Source of the DNA: Hymenobacter aquaticus
GTDB taxonomy: Bacteria; Bacteroidota; Bacteroidia; Cytophagales; Hymenobacteraceae
Reading direction: 5' to 3'
Assembly (NCBI RefSeq): GCF_004765605.1
Contig: NZ_SRLC01000002.1
Span: 1 to 64,000 of the forward strand
Length of the DNA: 64,000 nt
The translations under genes were made by a program, and so were the position numbers. Below, piece after piece: positions 1 to 7,711 of this stretch; position 1 is the stretch's first letter; every line of letters starts with the position of its first letter. A model generated the notes under the pieces. It ran no database searches and was not told the DNA's origin. It worked only from the letters and a program-made list of their open reading frames with translations.

Positions 1-71
1 GAACAGAGCAGTTAAGCCCCGTAGCGCCTATGGTACTGCCTTCACCGGCGGGAGAGTCGGTCGCCGCCAAC
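1..71 (+). rRNA. rrf: 5S ribosomal RNA, 3' part
   Basis: The first ~70 bases match the 3' two thirds of bacterial 5S rRNA: GTTAAGCCCCGTAGCGCC, then ATGGTACTGCC, then GGGAGAGTCGGTCGCCGCC. The 5' end lies outside the window, so a 16S-23S-5S operon probably ends here. The exact 3' end is estimated to within a few bases. Confidence 0.93.
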
Positions 72-82
72 CTTTTCAAGCT

Positions 83-124
83 CTGCCCCCCGCGACTTCG
101 TGCTGCGGGGGGCAGTCGCGTTTT
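83..124 (+). terminator. rRNA operon terminator
   Basis: An 11-bp GC stem (CTGCCCCCCGC at 83-93 pairing with GCGGGGGGCAG at 105-115) follows the 5S gene and is followed by TCGCGTTTT. It is placed correctly to end the rRNA transcript. The T run is short. Confidence 0.7.
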
Positions 125-237
125 ATGCCCCCACCCCACCTACCCGGCCACCCGGATCCGGCATGGTGCCTCATACCGGCGTTTTGGCCCAAAGTAGATT
201 AAATACTGTAGTAGCGTAAAGGTTATTATATCCGCTC

Positions 238-1809
238 TTACTTTTTGTTATTACCTGAAGGTTGGTTATTCAGTAAGTTTAGTAAGACTCCATTTGTCCA
301 GCCGAAACCATCCTGTAAGGGATATTCGCCCCCTCCAGCAGGTAGTGAGGTGTTTATCACATTATATTTTTCCAGAAGCTTTCCGGTTTGCTGAAATACC
401 CGCGTATTGAGTCGAACCCAGCGTTGGACTACTGTGTCGGCAAGGGTGGTTTCGTGGTAGTTTCGCAGTCCTTGAATGGCCATGTATTGCAATGGTGCCC
501 ACGCATTGGGAGCGTCCCATTGCTGACCACTTTTATTTTGGGTCGTCAATAGGCCACCATCCCGTAGAAAGTCACTCTGTAAACCTTGAGCCACAGACTT
601 AGCCTGGTCGGGGGTAGCAACATGGAATGACAATGGGAAAACTCCGGCAAGGGTGCGGACCGCTGCTGGCTGCTGTTGCTGCCAATTATAATCTGTGAAC
701 CATGCTTGCTGCTTATTCCAGCAATAGCGCTGAATTGCGCGGTGACGCTGCTTAGCTCGTTGCTGCCACACCCGTGCCGCGCTAGGCTGTTGCGCGAAGC
801 TGCGTGCTATGGTCTGTTCCAGGGCTAATAAAAGGCAGTTTAAATCAACGGGAATAATTGCGGTGGTGCGGATGCTGGAGAGCGTGCCAGCGGGGCTAAA
901 CCAGCGGGTACTGAAGTCCCAGCCGGAAGCGGCGGCGGCGCGTAGGTCGCGGTATAACTCCGCCGACGGGCGGTTGCTGGTTTGGGCGACGGCTACATCT
1001 TCCGCATACGACTCTTCCCGAGGCTCACTGCTGCTGTCCCAATACCGGTTGAGCAGCTCGCCGCCACGGAGGCGAACCACACGCTTAGTGGCCTGATTAG
1101 GTCGCAGAGAATCGGCCCCGGCCATCCAGTAAGCATATTCCTGTAGGAGCTGGGGTTGATAACGGGTAAGTACACTGTCGCCCTGCTCATGAGCCAGTAG
1201 CTCTACCATCAGCGAAAAGAAGGGTGGCTGTGAGCGGGTCAGGTAATAGGTACGGTTACCATTTGGAATAAAGCCGTATTGCCTGATCAGGTAGGCGAAA
1301 TTATCGGTCATGCTACGCAGCATATCCAGCCGATGAGCTTCGCGCAAACCCAGCATGGTGAAATAAGAATCCCAGTAGTAGATTTCCCGAAACCGGCCGC
1401 CTGGTACTAGGTAAGGCTTGGGCAAAGGTAGCAGCGAGGAGTAGGCCGCTACGTGCGGGGTGGCCGGCCGCCGCAGCACGGTCCAGAGCGTATCGAGGTG
1501 GTGGCGCAGGCCTTGGGCTACTTGGCTCCGGTAGACGACCGGATTGTCGGTGGGGAGCTGAAAATGGGCGTTGATGAAGGCCGCCAGCTCGAAGCCCGGT
1601 TGCTGCTTTTGCTGCTGCCAGGCGGCCAGAATGGCGGCCGGCGCTTGCAGCGGCACCGCATCGACGAAGGTCTTGTTGTCGGGGAACACATGCCCTAACT
1701 GCACTGCCTCGAACAAGCCCGGGAATAGCTGACGCGGTGTGGCGGGCTGGGCGGCGGCCGGGGCAATCAGGAAAACGATACAGATGGCCGGGAGCAGTAG
1801 GGTACGCAT
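238..1809 (-). CDS. treA: Alpha,alpha-trehalase (GH37), secreted
   Basis: Hydrolyses trehalose to two glucose molecules, probably in the periplasm. Both family signatures are visible: PGGRFREIYYWDSYF about 136 residues in, and QWDAPNAWAPLQ near residue 430. A clear signal peptide (MRTLLLPAICIVFLIAPAAA) supports starting at 1809; an upstream in-frame start at 1854 would add 15 residues. Length (523 aa) is normal for the family. The 3' half looks less GC-rich than most genes here. A LacI-type regulator and operator lie about 800-1000 bases upstream, which suggests sugar-responsive control (inference). Confidence 0.93.
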   Translation of the reverse strand: MRTLLLPAICIVFLIAPAAAQPATPRQLFPGLFEAVQLGHVFPDNKTFVDAVPLQAPAAILAAWQQQKQQPGFELAAFINAHFQLPTDNPVVYRSQVAQGLRHHLDTLWTVLRRPATPHVAAYSSLLPLPKPYLVPGGRFREIYYWDSYFTMLGLREAHRLDMLRSMTDNFAYLIRQYGFIPNGNRTYYLTRSQPPFFSLMVELLAHEQGDSVLTRYQPQLLQEYAYWMAGADSLRPNQATKRVVRLRGGELLNRYWDSSSEPREESYAEDVAVAQTSNRPSAELYRDLRAAAASGWDFSTRWFSPAGTLSSIRTTAIIPVDLNCLLLALEQTIARSFAQQPSAARVWQQRAKQRHRAIQRYCWNKQQAWFTDYNWQQQQPAAVRTLAGVFPLSFHVATPDQAKSVAQGLQSDFLRDGGLLTTQNKSGQQWDAPNAWAPLQYMAIQGLRNYHETTLADTVVQRWVRLNTRVFQQTGKLLEKYNVINTSLPAGGGEYPLQDGFGWTNGVLLNLLNNQPSGNNKK

Positions 1810-1920
1810 AGCAGAAAGTAAAAGACGGCGGGTATCAGCAATACGCAACTGCACCCCGCATGGTAGTTACCGCCGCCGCTCTGGGCCCGCCTGCCCAGTC
1901 GGCCAAGGAAGCCAATAAAA

Positions 1921-1955
1921 AAGCCAGCCCCGGGGACAAACTCCAGGGCTGGCTT
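1921..1955 (-). terminator. Intrinsic terminator after the HTH gene
   Basis: AAGCCAGCCC at 1921-1930 pairs with GGGCTGGCTT at 1946-1955. Read on the minus strand the stem is followed by a run of T residues. It lies between the HTH gene and the trehalase gene, so any read-through into trehalase would be partial. Confidence 0.75.
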
Positions 1956-1977
1956 ACAGTAATAGCGTGAATGGGCG

Positions 1978-2484
1978 CTAGGCGGCCTGCTCTTCCGGCA
2001 GTGGCGAGCTTTGAACCAGCGCATAAGCCGACTGATCGACTGAGGCCAGACCGGCGGTTTGCAGCTGCTTGAGGGCGCGCTGCACGGTTACGGTGCAGAT
2101 CCGGTCGGCATAGCCTAGCTCCACGACGCGCTTGGCCAGGAATGCCAGCGTGAGACGCTTGCCTTTGGCGGCAGCCTGCTGGGTGAGGCGGCGGAGCAGG
2201 GTTTCGAGTTTTGGCGTGAGCTTGTTGGGCGCCCCGCAACGGGGCACCGCGTGCAGGTAATCCTTGAAACCCTGCTGGGAAAATGCCCGCCGCATACTGT
2301 ACACCCGGTCGATGCTGAGGCCCAGCAAGTCGCCGGACTCCTGCACCGTCAGGTCGGCTATCCAGTGCTGGAGAACCTGCGCGCGGTTGCGCTGCTGCTT
2401 GGAGAGAATGTCAGAGTTGATAAAATCGGCGAGGTAAGCCTGTTGCTTGCGGGACAGGCTCAGGGAATGACGATGACGACCCAT
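1978..2484 (-). CDS. Solo helix-turn-helix protein, IS630-like N-terminal fold
   Basis: The 168-residue product has a homeodomain-like HTH (RAQVLQHWIADLTVQESGDL followed by LGLSIDRVYSMRRAF) and a second winged-helix-like segment (LTPKLETLLRRL ... CTVTVQRALKQLQTAGL). This is the arrangement of the DNA-binding N-terminus of IS630-type transposases, but there is no DDE catalytic domain and the frame ends cleanly before a terminator. No flanking terminal inverted repeats were seen. It may be a domesticated regulator or a transposase remnant. The start at 2484 (MGRHRHSLSL) is preferred because the upstream extension to 2592 is not protein-like. Confidence 0.6.
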   Translation of the reverse strand: MGRHRHSLSLSRKQQAYLADFINSDILSKQQRNRAQVLQHWIADLTVQESGDLLGLSIDRVYSMRRAFSQQGFKDYLHAVPRCGAPNKLTPKLETLLRRLTQQAAAKGKRLTLAFLAKRVVELGYADRICTVTVQRALKQLQTAGLASVDQSAYALVQSSPLPEEQAA

Positions 2485-2629
2485 AACGGATGCTGACGAA
2501 TGCGGCTGGCAGTGAGAAGAAGTATCCTGTGCTTCGACGATGGGGCTTCGAAATGCGGTAAGCCCAAAGCCCGAAAACGCGGGATGCCTCAAAGACTATT
2601 TTGACGTGCCGAATGTAGGAAGTGAAAAA

Positions 2630-2655
2630 CAATTGTGCAAACGTTTGCGCAATTG
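2630..2655. promoter_or_regulatory. LacI-family operator palindrome
   Basis: A 26-bp inverted repeat made of CAATTG arms around GTGCAAACGTTTGCGC has one mismatched pair. The core GCAAACGTTTGC is the typical LacI/GalR-family operator form with a central CG. It lies between the divergent HTH gene (start 2484) and the LacI-type gene (start ~2849), so it could control either side. Confidence 0.75.
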
Positions 2656-2786
2656 TGTACATCTATTCATCTTGCTTCGGCATAAAAATCAGGGCTGGCT
2701 ACTGAATTTGGACCGGTGAGCAGGATAGCGCCGGCCGCAAGGCTGAACTACTCCTTGGCCCCGGCGGTTCTTACACGTGCTCCTTT

Positions 2787-2794
2787 TACCTTTG
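2787..2794 (+). promoter_or_regulatory. Bacteroidota -7 element (TACCTTTG) for the lacI-type gene
   Basis: TACCTTTG fits the Bacteroidota sigma-A -7 consensus TAnnTTTG. Transcription would begin near 2799, leaving a leader of about 50 bases to the GTG at 2849. No convincing -33 element is visible. Confidence 0.55.
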
Positions 2795-2848
2795 CGGCCG
2801 GCCAGTTAGCTGATTTGTGCGAACTTGCCAGCTATTACCCTTTGCTCT

Positions 2849-3901
2849 GTGTCTACTCATCGCGCCTCCATATCAGATTTAGCAGCTCAGTTAAACTTGT
2901 CTGTCTCGACCGTTTCACGGGCCCTGAGTGACCATAGCCGCATCAGCGACGCTACCAAAAAGCGGGTCTGGGAGCTGGCCCGGGCGCTCAACTACCAGCC
3001 CAACCAACTGGCGGCCGCCCTACGCAAGGGGCGCAGCAACACGTTGGGCGTGGTGGTACCGCACATCGACGGGCAGTTTTTCGCCCTGGTGGTTAAGGGC
3101 ATCGAAACCATTGCCAACCAGGCGGGCTTCAACGTGATGATCTGCCAGTCGAATGAGGATGCGGCCCAGGAGCAGAAAAACGTGGAAACCCTGGTCAACG
3201 CGCAGGTCGATGGCATTTTGCTGTCGTTGTCGTTGTCGACGCACGACTACCGCTACCTGGAAGACGTGCGGCGGCGGGATATTCCGCTGGTATTCTTTGA
3301 CCGCGCCCTGGAAAGCACTGACGTAAGCGCCGTAGTGCTGGATGACTATCTGGGAGGCTACGAGGCGGTCTGTCACCTTATCGAGCAGGGTTGCCGGCAC
3401 ATTGCCCACCTGGGGGGGCCGCAGCACCTGAATATCTGCCGCAACCGCTACCAGGGCTACGCCGATGCGTTGCGCCACTACAATATTCCGGTGGATGACA
3501 ACCTGGTGCACTTCAGCGACCTGTCGATGCAGGACGGGCGGCAGGGCATGGAGCTCCTGCTAAGCCAGGCACCGCAGGTAGACGCGGTATTTTCCTGCAA
3601 CGACCTGGCCCTGGTGGGCGCCATGCAAATCGTGAAGCGCCGGGGGCTGCGCATTCCGCAGGACGTGGCGTTGGCCGGCTTCAGCAACGAGCTGTTTGAT
3701 TCCCTGACCGAGCCCATGCTGACCTCCGTTGACCAGCGCTGCGAGGAAATGGGCCGTACGGCCGTGCAGCTGCTGCTGGAAATGATTCACGAGGGCGTAA
3801 GTAAGGTGGCGCCGCGCCAAGTGGTGCTGCAACCCAAGCTCCTGATTCGGGAGTCGTCGCAGCGCAGTGGCGTACTACTGCCCAACCAGATGGCCAGCTA
3901 G
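2849..3901 (+). CDS. LacI/GalR-family transcriptional regulator
   Basis: An N-terminal HTH (ISDLAAQLNLSVSTVSRALS) is followed by the hinge helix (YQPNQLAAALRKG) and a periplasmic-binding-like sugar domain ending in an intact C-terminus; about 350 aa, normal for the family. No ATG is available: the frame is open from a TTG at 2825, but the GTG at 2849 puts the HTH at the usual distance from the N-terminus. The ligand is unknown. The nearby trehalase suggests trehalose or a derivative (inference). A matching operator lies about 200 bases upstream. Confidence 0.9.
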   Translation: MSTHRASISDLAAQLNLSVSTVSRALSDHSRISDATKKRVWELARALNYQPNQLAAALRKGRSNTLGVVVPHIDGQFFALVVKGIETIANQAGFNVMICQSNEDAAQEQKNVETLVNAQVDGILLSLSLSTHDYRYLEDVRRRDIPLVFFDRALESTDVSAVVLDDYLGGYEAVCHLIEQGCRHIAHLGGPQHLNICRNRYQGYADALRHYNIPVDDNLVHFSDLSMQDGRQGMELLLSQAPQVDAVFSCNDLALVGAMQIVKRRGLRIPQDVALAGFSNELFDSLTEPMLTSVDQRCEEMGRTAVQLLLEMIHEGVSKVAPRQVVLQPKLLIRESSQRSGVLLPNQMAS

Positions 3902-3932
3902 CATCCGCCGTACTTGCCTGCAAGAATTGAAA

Positions 3933-3966
3933 AAGCCTGGTCTAGTAAGAGGACCAGGCTTTTTTG
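3933..3966 (+). terminator. Intrinsic terminator after lacI-type gene
   Basis: AAGCCTGGTC (3933-3942) pairs with GACCAGGCTT (3952-3961) and is followed by a T run; a preceding A run makes it potentially bidirectional. The following 170 bases up to the next gene show nothing else. Confidence 0.88.
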
Positions 3967-4137
3967 GTTGCGCGAAGGGTGGGCAGGGGGTGTCGCCACC
4001 ACCGCCGTAGCTGGCGTAGGGCGCGTTGGCTCTCGGAGGCAGACAGCTGCCAAACAAAAGGGAGATACATATGAGACGGGTGAAGTGAAAGATTGGGAAC
4101 CCGCGCAAGGGCCACTGGTATACCGGGCGCCAGGGCG

Positions 4138-4473
4138 CTACCACAGGCGCGTGTCGTTGATGCCCGGCGGTAGGGGAGGCAAGGAGCCGAAGCCGACGAC
4201 GCACCACCCCGCTTCGAGGCCGAAAGAGCCGCCGAGCAGCACGTAGCTGATGGCCCGCAGCACGGTGCGGCCACTGTATTGCTCGGCGCCGGGCTCGTAC
4301 TCGCGCAGCAGCAGCACGTCGCCCACCTGGAAGTCCCGGTCGTTTTCGCGCACGTCGAAGGGCTTGGCCCCCGACTCGACGGCGGCAAAGCAGGCGGGCC
4401 AGATCTTCAGCTCGTGGGTGCGGCGGGCGGAAGCGGCCGCAGAAAAATCGGTGAGAGAGTTATTCGTTTTCAT
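4138..4473 (-). CDS. DUF3850 (ASCH/PUA-like) domain protein
   Basis: The 111-residue protein carries the DUF3850 pattern: THELKIWPACFAAVESGAKPF, then DVRENDRDFQVGDVLLLREY, then GRTVLRAISYVL. The family has an ASCH/PUA-like beta-barrel thought to bind RNA or nucleotides; many members are of phage origin or act as small RNA-binding regulators. The C-terminus is slightly longer and Pro-rich. It lies 42 bases downstream of the MFS gene on the same strand and could be cotranscribed. The specific role is unknown. Confidence 0.8.
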   Translation of the reverse strand: MKTNNSLTDFSAAASARRTHELKIWPACFAAVESGAKPFDVRENDRDFQVGDVLLLREYEPGAEQYSGRTVLRAISYVLLGGSFGLEAGWCVVGFGSLPPLPPGINDTRLW

Positions 4474-4515
4474 GAGGCGTAGGAGTTAAAGTACAGGCTG
4501 GCCCCGAGCCCGGGC

Positions 4516-5736
4516 CTAGTGACTGCCAAGGCCGGCCAGCTTCCGGTGGGGAGCTACCAGCGGCAGGGCCAGGGCCAAGGCTACCATCACCACGAAAAGG
4601 CCCGCTACCACTCCCAGCGCCAGCCGGAGCGTGAGCAGGTCGGCCAGCCAGCCGATAAGCGGCGGACCCAGCAGAAAACCGCCGTAGCCAATAGTCGACA
4701 CCATACTCAGGGCGAGGCCCGGGGCCATGTTGTGCTGCTGACCGGTAGCGCTGAACACGGTCGGAATGACGGTTGACAAGCCCAGGCCAATGAGAAACAG
4801 GCCCCCGATGCCTACCGCCGTCAGCGGCACCAGCAGCAAGCCCAGCAGCCCCGCCAGTGCCAGCAAGCCCCCCACGACCACCAACCGTTGTTGCCCGACC
4901 TGCACGCCGAGCCAGTCGCCGCAGATGCGGCCCAGAGCCATCGTAAAGGAAAAAGCAGCGTAACCCAGCGGCGCCAGGGCCGGGCTGGCATGGGTGTCCT
5001 GCACCAGGTAGATAGTGCTCCAGTCGGCCATGGCGCCTTCGCCGAGCATACAGCAGAACGCCACCACCCCCAGGGCCAGCACCACGCGGCTCGGCCACTG
5101 AAAACCGGAGCGCGCCGGCGGGCTGTCGGCCTCCGTTTCTGGAGCGGCCTCGGGCAGCAGGGCTGCCGCGGCGGCTACCACCAAGGCAATGGCCACGGCG
5201 GAGAAGCTCAGCAGGTGCACCGCGTAGGCAATGCTGAAACGGGCGGCCAGGGCCCCGGCGGCGGCTCCCAGCATGCCGCCCAGGCTAAAAGCGGCGTGAA
5301 ACGACGACATAACCGGGCGCTGCCGCTGCTTTTCCACCAGAATAGCCTGGGAGTTCATGGCCACGTCGAGCAGGCCAGTGGCCGCGCCCAGGGCCAGAAA
5401 AAGCCCCATCAGCTGGCCGACGCTGTGCAGCAGCCCCAGCCCCGGAATGAACGCGCAAAACAGCAGCGCGCCGATGGTGGTGAGGCGGCGGCTGCCGAGC
5501 CGGGTCAGCAGCCAGCCGGCCAGCGGCATGGCGCACCAGGCACCCACGGCATTACAAAACAACACCTGGCCCAGCTCCCGGTGCTCGATACCGTAGCGGA
5601 GCTCCAGTTCGGGCAGGCGGGCGGCCCAGTTGGCAAACAGCAATCCGTGCAGAAAGAAAATCAGCGTTACCGCCCAGCGGGCACGGTTCAGGGAAACCGG
5701 CACCTCGGGGCGGTGAGTCAGCAGCAGTCGGGGCAT
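4516..5736 (-). CDS. MFS transporter
   Basis: A 406-residue, very hydrophobic protein with about 12 predicted membrane helices. It shows the motif-A-like loop after helix 2 (GWLLTRLGSRRLTTIGALL) and resembles the YbjJ/FucP-like branch of the major facilitator superfamily; a typical opening is RWAVTLIFFLHGLLFANWAARLP with slight variation. The substrate cannot be read from sequence. A TACCTTTG promoter element sits 20 bases upstream. The gene is divergent from the AraC-type regulator, which may control it (inference). Confidence 0.85.
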   Translation of the reverse strand: MPRLLLTHRPEVPVSLNRARWAVTLIFFLHGLLFANWAARLPELELRYGIEHRELGQVLFCNAVGAWCAMPLAGWLLTRLGSRRLTTIGALLFCAFIPGLGLLHSVGQLMGLFLALGAATGLLDVAMNSQAILVEKQRQRPVMSSFHAAFSLGGMLGAAAGALAARFSIAYAVHLLSFSAVAIALVVAAAAALLPEAAPETEADSPPARSGFQWPSRVVLALGVVAFCCMLGEGAMADWSTIYLVQDTHASPALAPLGYAAFSFTMALGRICGDWLGVQVGQQRLVVVGGLLALAGLLGLLLVPLTAVGIGGLFLIGLGLSTVIPTVFSATGQQHNMAPGLALSMVSTIGYGGFLLGPPLIGWLADLLTLRLALGVVAGLFVVMVALALALPLVAPHRKLAGLGSH

Positions 5737-5756
5737 AACTTCTCAGATTACGATGA

Positions 5757-5764
5757 CAAAGGTA
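5757..5764 (-). promoter_or_regulatory. -7 element (TACCTTTG) for the MFS gene
   Basis: CAAAGGTA on the plus strand reads TACCTTTG on the minus strand. The implied start of transcription near 5753 gives a leader of about 17 bases to the ATG at 5736. Confidence 0.6.
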
Positions 5765-5872
5765 GGCCATACGCCCAGCACCTGCTACTCACCGGTTAGC
5801 CACTTATAATACTCTATTGCCTAAATTAGCGGGATAATAGGCCCGTTGGCTTTGCTGGCATGTTAACCAAGT

Positions 5873-6721
5873 ATGAAGTTAGAGTTTGAACCCATTCAGC
5901 CCTCCGCCGGCAGCTCGTTTACGCTGCTGCACTACACCGAAGCCCAGGAAGGCGGTATTCTCTGGCACTACCACCCCGAATACGAGCTGCTCTACATTCC
6001 GCAGGGCAGCGGGCGGCGGCACATCGGGCAGCATGTGTCGCGCTACGAAGGCGGCGAGCTGCTGTTTATGGGGCCCAACCTGCCGCACCTGAGCTTCAGC
6101 CACGAGCAGAAAGGACCGTTCGAGCAGATCGTGCTGCAGCTGCGGGCCGACTTTCTGGGCGACGCTTTTCTGAAGCGGCCCGAGCTGGCGGCCGTGCAGC
6201 ACCTGTTCGTGCGCTCGGCGCAGGGCCTTTCCTTCGGACCCGAAACCCGGGAAATAGTGGGCGAGGCCCTGCGCCAGATGCTGGGCCAGCCGGCCTCGCG
6301 CCGCCTGCTCACGCTGCTGCAGCTGCTCTACCAGCTGGCCGAGGCCCCCGACGTGACGGAGCTGCACGCGGAAATGGGCGGCTCCGGGGCCCAGGTGAAA
6401 GAGCAGAAACGGCTGGGGCGCATCTACCAGTACATTCAGGAGCACTTCGCCGAGCCTATCGGCGTGCAGGAGCTGGCCGACGTGGCTCACCTGTCGGTGC
6501 CGGCCTTCTGCCGCTACTTCAAGAAGATGACCAGCCAGACGCTCACCAACTTCCTGCAGGAATACCGCATCAGCCACGCCCAGCTGCTGCTGCTGGAAGA
6601 CATGCCCATTACGGAGGTCAGCTACGCCAGCGGCTTCAACAACCTGTCGCACTTCAACCGCACGTTCCGCCGCGTTACGGGCCTGACGCCCTCGGCCTAC
6701 CGGGAGCAGAAAGCGGGCTAA
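5873..6721 (+). CDS. AraC-family transcriptional regulator
   Basis: 282 residues. An N-terminal cupin-like sensor has the His-rich strand ILWHYHPEYELLYI and the GELLFMGPNLPH segment. The C-terminal double HTH of AraC/XylS regulators runs from about residue 183 (RIYQYIQEHF) and ends with the family signature ASGFNNLSHFNRTFRRVTG. The ligand is probably a sugar or small carbohydrate, as for most cupin-AraC proteins. It is divergent from the MFS transporter, its most likely target. Confidence 0.9.
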   Translation: MKLEFEPIQPSAGSSFTLLHYTEAQEGGILWHYHPEYELLYIPQGSGRRHIGQHVSRYEGGELLFMGPNLPHLSFSHEQKGPFEQIVLQLRADFLGDAFLKRPELAAVQHLFVRSAQGLSFGPETREIVGEALRQMLGQPASRRLLTLLQLLYQLAEAPDVTELHAEMGGSGAQVKEQKRLGRIYQYIQEHFAEPIGVQELADVAHLSVPAFCRYFKKMTSQTLTNFLQEYRISHAQLLLLEDMPITEVSYASGFNNLSHFNRTFRRVTGLTPSAYREQKAG

Positions 6722-6734
6722 GCTAGGAACAGGC

Positions 6735-6780
6735 CGCGCAAGCGGGAGCAGCGGACTGATCTGCTACTCCGGCTTGCGCG
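6735..6780 (+). terminator. Hairpin after the AraC-type gene
   Basis: CGCGCAAGC (6735-6743) pairs with GCTTGCGCG (6772-6780), with an inner GGAGCAG/CTGCTACTCC pairing. There is no T run, so termination would be weak; the right arm overlaps the end of the decayed gene. Confidence 0.4.
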
Positions 6781-7028
6781 AAAACGTCTGGTCCTTGCGA
6801 GCTTCCAGCTCCAGCAGCCGTTTCTGGTTGTCGGGGGCGCGTAGTTTCCTCAAACAGCACCGCATCCTTATCGCTGACCTGCGTGACGATGGTCAGCGGC
6901 GGCGACAAGGTCGTGACGATAATCCAGGTAATGATTTTGCCCGGGTATTCCGCCCATCAGCTCATCGTGCCCGCGGCCCGCACCAGCGCTTGGTCGGCTT
7001 GCGGCACGGTGCCCGGGCGGTGGGCCAT
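6764..7028 (-). pseudogene. Decayed small gene with nonsense codon and frameshift
   Basis: The minus strand reads MAHRPGTVPQADQALVRAAG then TMS, a TGA at 6957-6959, then WAEYPGKIITWIIVTTLSPP and LTIVTQVSDKDAVLFEET. After a frame change near 6840 it continues as RAPDNQKRLLELEARKDQTF followed by SRKPE and a stop at 6764. Codon choice stays G/C-ending across both breaks, as in a gene that was coding until recently. The product is not recognised; a hydrophobic segment (IITWIIVTTLSPPLTIV) suggests a membrane protein. The start may lie further upstream, just past the methyltransferase stop. Confidence 0.45.
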
Positions 7029-7078
7029 GACGGGGCCTGTTTTGCCTCGGAAAAACTTTTCCGGGTTGTTGCCCCTGC

Positions 7079-7711
7079 TTACTTCTTACGGGCAACAACG
7101 GAAATAACGTGGCTGTGCTTCACGCTGCCATCGGATTGGGCCTTATCGGTTTCGACCCCGTTGAGCATCTCTACCTCGAAGCCGGCGAATAAGGCAAACA
7201 CGTCGGGCAGAGAATGGAGCGACATGCCTGATGCTTTGTTCGCGTCGTCGCTCAGGCCCAAAAAGTGACCACAGAACCGGCCGTTGCGCCGAATCATTTG
7301 TCGCACCTCGGTCCAGAGCTGCCCGAAGTGAGCGGCGGCGCAATAGGGCAAACTGAAGCTGGCGTTCACCAGGTCAAATGGGGGAAGCTGCGAAGCCTGT
7401 AAGTCCTCAAAAGCAGTCAGCTTAGTTGTGAGCCGGGCCATGCAGCGCACGGGCGCTTGTGTGAGCACCGTAGCCAGCGCTTCGGGGGCCGAGTCAACGG
7501 CTACCACGTGCCAATGACGGTTCAGCAGCTCCAGCGTGTCAGCACCGGAGCCGCAGCCCAGGTCCAGTGCTGACCTGGGCGCAGCCGCCTCCGCTTCGAA
7601 CAGCTGCAATGCGGTCAGAAGGGTTGTGTGGGGCGGGGCCAGCAGACTGCCTCCGGGCTTGGGTATCGACTGTACCTGAGGGATGGTTTTGGTAGTGACC
7701 AACATAGTCAT
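7079..7711 (-). CDS. Class I SAM-dependent methyltransferase
   Basis: 210 residues with the SAM-binding motif I (ALDLGCGSGADTLEL, about residues 48-62) followed by the acidic loop VVAVDSAPEALA. It resembles the TehB/UbiE-like group and the substrate is unknown. The C-terminus ends VISVVARKK just before the decayed gene. The start at 7711 (MTMLVTTKT) could instead be the Met two codons later. It has no obvious operon partner. Confidence 0.82.
   Translation of the reverse strand: MTMLVTTKTIPQVQSIPKPGGSLLAPPHTTLLTALQLFEAEAAAPRSALDLGCGSGADTLELLNRHWHVVAVDSAPEALATVLTQAPVRCMARLTTKLTAFEDLQASQLPPFDLVNASFSLPYCAAAHFGQLWTEVRQMIRRNGRFCGHFLGLSDDANKASGMSLHSLPDVFALFAGFEVEMLNGVETDKAQSDGSVKHSHVISVVARKK

Noticed and set aside
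1978..2484. A complete insertion sequence
   Set aside because: No DDE catalytic domain, terminal inverted repeats or target duplication were seen.
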